A model generated the notes under the pieces. That model saw only the letters and a program-made list of their open reading frames with translations. It was not told where the DNA came from and did no database searches. A stretch of DNA of 64,000 nucleotides from Haberlea rhodopensis (Eukaryota; Streptophyta; Magnoliopsida; Lamiales; Gesneriaceae): the NCBI GenBank assembly GCA_907163345.1, contig CAJQUN010001307.1, positions 16,001 to 80,000 on the forward strand, written 5' to 3'. Position 1 is the stretch's first letter. Each line of letters opens with the position of its first letter. The translations under genes and the position numbers were made by a program. Of the stretch, positions 59,500 through 64,000 are shown piece by piece.

Positions 59500-60117
59500 A
59501 TTTATAATTCTCGTCATGAGGTAATACAATTTTAATTTACCGATATAAAAACTCCCGTGAATTTGCGCTTTAAACCAAATCCAAAGTCAATCAAACTGAA
59601 GTTGGAAATATTATTCATATTCAATATGCATTCTAACAAATAGAGCTTCAGAAAGGACAATTTTGATGTATAGTGTCAAATTTATATAAATTAGAGATAG
59701 ATAAGCAATATAATTACAAATACGTTACAATTTAATAATATTGAATGTGTGAAAAGTTTGAGATAAAAACACAGATAAGGGACAAAATTTGATCAAAATA
59801 AATTTTCTATCTTAAAATTCCCTTAGAAAAGGAAAAATTAGGTCTGCTCTGTCTCCTCTACTTTAGTCTCATCTGGAAGGAAGGGATAAGTGGCACGAAA
59901 CCCTCAGCAAGTTACTCTAATTTAAAAATATATATATATTCAAAAAAAAAAAAATCAAAAATAGTGTTAAATATTTTTTAATAAACTAATGTGATAATTT
60001 ATTTTGGATATATTAGGCTAATTAAATCTGTTGTCTAATTTAAAAAATAATAATTTTTAAGCATATATAAATTAATTTATTAATTACTAAAACATAGCTA
60101 GCAATTACTTTACGTAG
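59500..60117. other. AT-rich gene-free stretch
   Basis: No supported gene or repeat boundary. Confidence 0.4.
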
Positions 60118-60450
60118 GATCAAACGTTTGCCGCTTTACCAAAGCTATATCTGATGGTAATGGTACAATTCAAATATTTAAACTGTACAGCAGCACAAAC
60201 ACCACTTTTCGGTCAATCACACAGCAATGACAATTGTTGAACCCCCAACAACCCCCTCCCAATAATTACACTCCTTGCAACTCATAGAAATCGAATACGC
60301 GACATTATCTTTGATACAAATCGTAAGACCAAGAGTTTGCCGCTTCATCAAAAACTATAGATGATGGTAACACAACTCAAATCTTTTAAACCATACAGAA
60401 GCACAATCACAACGTTTCGATCTATCACACAATAAGGACAATTGTTATAT
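60118..60450. repeat. two tandem diverged copies of a SINE-like repeat
   Basis: 60126-60250 and 60332-60450 share 'gtttgccgctt.a.caaa', 'at.tgatggtaa', 'aaactatacag.agcacaa.cac', 'tttcg.tc.atcacaca' and 'gacaattgtt'. On the minus strand the phrases resemble plant SINE bodies. Confidence 0.5.
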
Positions 60451-61335
60451 CTAACACTTTATTAATTCCATTTAGTCAAATACCTTACTATTTGTTAAAA
60501 AGTGCTCAATTTTTTAGTTTATCAAATAACTACCAATATAAATTAATAACAACACTTCATATCAAATAATTTGTATGCACACATGTTACTTATGCTATGA
60601 GACTATTATATTAAATAATGTCATCTTATAATTATAATAATAATAATTGATCTCTGATTAAATGTCACAATTTAATTGCTCCTTAAAGCCATTTACACGT
60701 GCATACAAAATTTAAGTACAAAATGAAATACTTAAATTTTAAAATGATATATTTTAACTTGCCTAGATATATTTCATTAACGTGTGTATATAAGTTTAGT
60801 ATTTTGTTTTAAAATTTATTTATTTAAAACAGACTAACTTATTAAAGATATAGTTCATTTGAAGTAGCATTGTGCAAAATTTAAGTCTTTCATTTTAACT
60901 TGCAGGATATATATTTCAATATGTCAATTTTTTAAAAACAATTAGCATAATATATCCCAAATAAATTATCAAAGACATTTCTAGAATGAAAATACAAAAA
61001 AAAATATAATTTGACTTTTCTACTATCGATTTTTTCAAATAATTAACTTATAAATTTGGTTAATCATATTTTTTTTAGAAATACATTTATTTTTTGTTAT
61101 CATTTCATCTACTACTCTCTCACACGCATACACACAAACATCCTTATCTCCCTTTGTTCTCACACATACACAACCCTATTTAACTCCTCATATCTCTTAC
61201 ACAACGTACTTCTCTCCCCCTATCTCATGGTAGAGTTTATTCTATTGAGTTTATTGATTGACTTAGATATCTATCGATTGTCTCTCTTTGTTATATCAAA
61301 ACTTATAACATTTCATATGGTTCAACATAATGCCT
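60451..61335. other. AT-rich gene-free stretch
   Basis: A (CA)/(CT)-rich segment lies at 61110-61220. The frame at 61056-61340 is low complexity and not supported. Confidence 0.4.
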
Positions 61336-61339
61336 TGTG

Positions 61340-62830
61340 AAAACCGCTAAGAAATGTGGGAATCTTTTGGAGAAGAAATTATATCCGAGAATGCCGGAAT
61401 GAAGAAATTCATTGTTAGACGATTCCTGGACTTCAAAATGATTGATACTAAGCCAGTGATGGTGCAACTGTAAGAACTACAAGTGATCATGAACGATATT
61501 CATTCGGAGGGAATGATTCTAATTGTGTCATTCTAAGTGGTAGCTATGATTGAAAAATTGTCTCATATGTGGAAAGATTTCAAGAATTTCTAAAGCACAA
61601 GCGAAAAGAGATGACTCCTGAAGACCTTGTGGTTCCTCTAAGTCTCGAGGGGGACAATAGAACTTCCGAGAGCAACGCGGGTAGGCACTGGAAGCACGGG
61701 CTAATTTGGTTGAATAAGGTACCAGAACAAAACGAAAGTTTGACGGTATGGCCTCTTTAAAAGTGGCAGGGTGAAAAAATTCAAGTAAAGTACTACAAAT
61801 GTGGAAAGCTCAATCACATGGCCAATGATTATCGTAACAAATACAATTGTGGGAAGGCAAATGATCAATCAACATGACTGAAGATCATCGGATCTCAATA
61901 ATTTGATGATCTAATGCTAACCGATGTGGTTTTTTAGGCGAATTTGGTGGACAATCTTAATTAATGTTTGTTGATTCCGATGCTACCAGGCATGTGTTCT
62001 CAGAAAAGGCCATGTTATCCACACACTTCAATAAGTGAGCGTCAACTCTACATGAAAAATTCTACTACATCTCCAGTCATTGGGTTGGGGAATGTGGTTC
62101 TAAAGATGACTTCGGGAAAGGAGTTGACCCTTATTGATGTTCTATATTTTCCTGACATCATAAAGAACCTGATATCCATACTGGCAAAAGCCAAGGCGAG
62201 TTTTAAACTTGTTTTAGAATCTGGTATATTTATACTCTCCAAAAATGAATATTTTGTAGGAAAATGCTATATGGAAAAGAGCATTTTCAAGATTAATGCA
62301 ATGACGATTATCCATCAGTTTGAAAGCAATAAAGTTTATCCTTCTACTTATTTGATTGAGCATTGTGATTTATGGCATGATCGTTTGGGTCATGTGAATT
62401 ATGGTTCACTTAACAAATTAGTGAAGTTAAATTTATCGTCTTCAATAAATGTTAACTTTAAATATAAGTGTGAGACTTGTGTGGATGTTAAGTTAACAAA
62501 ACCGTCATTTCATTCAATAGAAAGAAATATAAACCTCTTGAACTAATTCATACCGATCTGTGTTATCTAAAGTTTGTGGAAATATTCAAGAAAACATGTA
62601 TTGCTCGATCCACTGTGGAATCAAAATTCATAGCTTTAGATAAAGTAGGAGAAAAAAGCTGAAACTTAGAAGTTTCTTGGAAGAAATTCATTGTTGGGAA
62701 AAACATATGCCGGCAATTAAGATACATTGCGGCAGTCAAACTGCTATAGGAATGACATAGAGTATCATGTATAATTGTAAGTCTAGAATACACGTCGTGA
62801 GTGATTTCAAGAATATATAAATATTAATTG
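61340..62830 (+). pseudogene. Ty1/copia element with large internal deletion
   Basis: Broken frames read gag phrases (MWKDFKNF, KHKRKEMTPEDLVVPLSLE), a degraded zinc knuckle (about 61795-61850), protease-like sequence, then NVVLKMTSGKELTLIDVLYFPDIIKNL. The pre-integrase domain is LWHDRLGHVNYGSLNKL...YKCETCVDVKLTKPSFHS, ending at about 62545. After IHTDLC-type sequence it jumps at about 62585 straight to RNase H (CIARSTVESKFIALDKVGEK). The integrase core and reverse transcriptase are missing. It is a close relative of the element at 6003-12330 (shared VVLKMTS.KELTL and KCETCVDAKLTKSSFHSIER). Confidence 0.85.
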
Positions 62831-63330
62831 AATTATTACGTCGTAGGCCCTGTAATTATTATTACGATGGTTTGGACATGTACGACGTATGCCTATAATG
62901 CCCCTATTCTTCGAATAAAATTCATGGATTTGTCCCTTTCACGAGACCAAAGGGACGATCGAAGAAAATATTGCTCGAAATTATGTACGAAGATTTGGAG
63001 TTCAAGTGGATCATCGATGATATTCTGGTCGAAAAAAGAACTTGGTGAAGATGATGTATGTGTGCGACCCGGTTTGATTTCTTCTATTGTTCACGTAACA
63101 TAACACAATTAATTGAGATTAGAGGTTGATTTAGGTGTTTTTTTATATGTATTCCTGGACGATTTTACGTTTTTTGGTATATTTTCATTGATTTCAAGAA
63201 TCTATGTACGAGTGAAATATAAGTTGAGGAAACAAGCTAAAAATGTTGAAAAATGAATAAAACAAAGCGAACACATTGAAAGAAGGACCAAAATCTCGAG
63301 ATTGAAGGTTGTGAACTGGCAATCGATGGG
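62831..63330. other. unassigned stretch between copia fragment and LTR-like sequence
   Basis: A broken plus-strand frame gives KGRSKKILLEIMYEDLEFKWIIDD at about 62950-63025, coding-like but unrecognised. No feature is supported. Confidence 0.3.
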
Positions 63331-63334
63331 CAGC

Positions 63335-63545
63335 AACTCCGCGATCGATCGCGGAGTTGAGAATTTTGAGGAACAAATTTAATCAACTGGCGATCGATCG
63401 GCATTTTTTCGCGATCGATCGTGAACCGACATAAGATTTTGGCGATCGATCACCAATTCTCGGTGATCGATCGCGAGTACTCAGATTTTGAAAAATAAAA
63501 CACAGAATGTTCTGGCGATCGATCGACAATTCACATGATCGATCG
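63335..63545. repeat. CGATCGATCG palindrome cluster 2
   Basis: Seven copies of GATCGATC with variable but often complementary flanks lie in 210 bp. The first is a 24-bp perfect palindrome (63335-63358, AACTCCGC/GCGGAGTT arms). The others are at about 63393, 63410, 63441, 63461, 63514 and 63536. Same style as 4076-4290. Confidence 0.85.
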
Positions 63546-64000
63546 TCAGACGCGAAAATCGAAAATCAGATTTTGTTTCTTTGTTGGACAATTGTGTCCA
63601 AACTTTGGCAAACTCCTCCACACTATAAAAGGGATGAACTTGGACGACTTGAAGTGACTTTTGCTCAGTTTTATTACCCTCAAACACAGCCTCACCTCCA
63701 TTCAACCACAAGCCATTGAAGAGCAAGCCGAAATCGAAGAGATGGGACGACTCAACGAAGCAAGGAGTCTACACCTAGCATCTTTAGTATTTCTAAACTC
63801 TTATTGTTGTTATTTCGGATTTTAGGAAAATTTTTGCATTCATATTTGATGATGGTAGTTGGCTATTTTAATTATCAAGACTATGGATCACTTGTATGAA
63901 CCCATGATTCAAGTACGATGAGATCTTAACCACCATATGTGTGGAGGGAACAACATGGCGACTAGCAGCCGATTGCAAGCCACAGCTGGTGCTGATTTCT
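63360..64000 (+). mobile_element. LTR-like sequence, truncated by window end
   Basis: The palindrome cluster is followed by a TATA box (CTATAAAAGG, 63623-63632), then leader-like, non-coding sequence with a possible polyadenylation region at about 63810-63840. This is the U3-R-U5 order of an LTR. Ends are not visible. Confidence 0.45.
63623..63632 (+). promoter_or_regulatory. TATA box in LTR-like sequence
   Basis: CTATAAAAGG about 90 bp after the last palindrome of the cluster. Confidence 0.5.

Noticed and set aside
63335..63545. CRISPR-like spaced repeats
   Set aside because: Short palindromes with irregular spacing in a plant LTR-like sequence; not a CRISPR array.

Overview
The window is nuclear DNA from a eudicot plant. 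It is AT-rich. Five genes have intact open frames and GT-AG introns: zeta-carotene desaturase (14 exons), a small secreted cysteine-rich protein, a mitochondrial ClpP-type protease, an F-box/LRR (RNI-like) protein, and two tandem GRAM-domain GEM-like genes counted as one family. Nearly everything else is transposable-element debris of plant families: Ty3/gypsy, Ty1/copia, MULE, hAT, PIF/Harbinger, Helitron, LINE and tRNA-derived SINEs. I cannot name the species.

Layout. 1-2520: decayed MULE transposase pieces and a cluster of CACGCCAA/TTGGCGTG palindromes. 3026-6002: the 3' part of a Ty3/gypsy element on the minus strand (2-kb LTR, polypurine tract, integrase/chromo region), cut off by a Ty1/copia element (6003 to about 12330, plus). 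That copia element is itself split inside its reverse transcriptase by a 1.5-kb non-coding insert (9845-11351). 12400-16130: MITEs, a LINE 3' end with target-site duplication, an AT microsatellite and a 291-bp Helitron. 16453-22985: ZDS. 23222-24739: a SINE and a solo LTR with perfect 5-bp target-site duplication. 26469-28192: the secreted Cys-rich gene. 28290-37460: copia and gypsy fragments, SINE, hAT and fold-back remnants. 37469-38162: a Harbinger-type element whose edge is overlapped by a 63-bp perfect inverted repeat. 38609-39771: CLPP2.

44250-59490 is a duplicated locus. Unit 1 holds the intact F-box/LRR gene (44250-46415), a spacer and GEM-like gene A (48589-49585). Unit 2 holds a broken F-box/LRR copy (52428-53280), the same spacer and an intact GEM-like gene B (54832-55825). 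The two GEM-like copies keep identical exon lengths while the LRR copy has decayed. After unit 2 lies a stretch that starts at a tRNA-Met primer-site-like motif and encodes a caulimovirid coat-protein-like segment. It may be an old endogenous pararetrovirus fragment, and it sits between two 0.75-kb direct repeats.

61340-64000: an internally deleted copia copy, then an LTR-like sequence with a dense set of palindromic CGATCGATCG motifs. A similar set lies inside the gypsy LTR at 4076-4290, and looser forms lie in the solo LTR at 23690-23830. This shared palindrome cluster is the structure least explained by standard annotation. I saw no convincing new multi-gene system.
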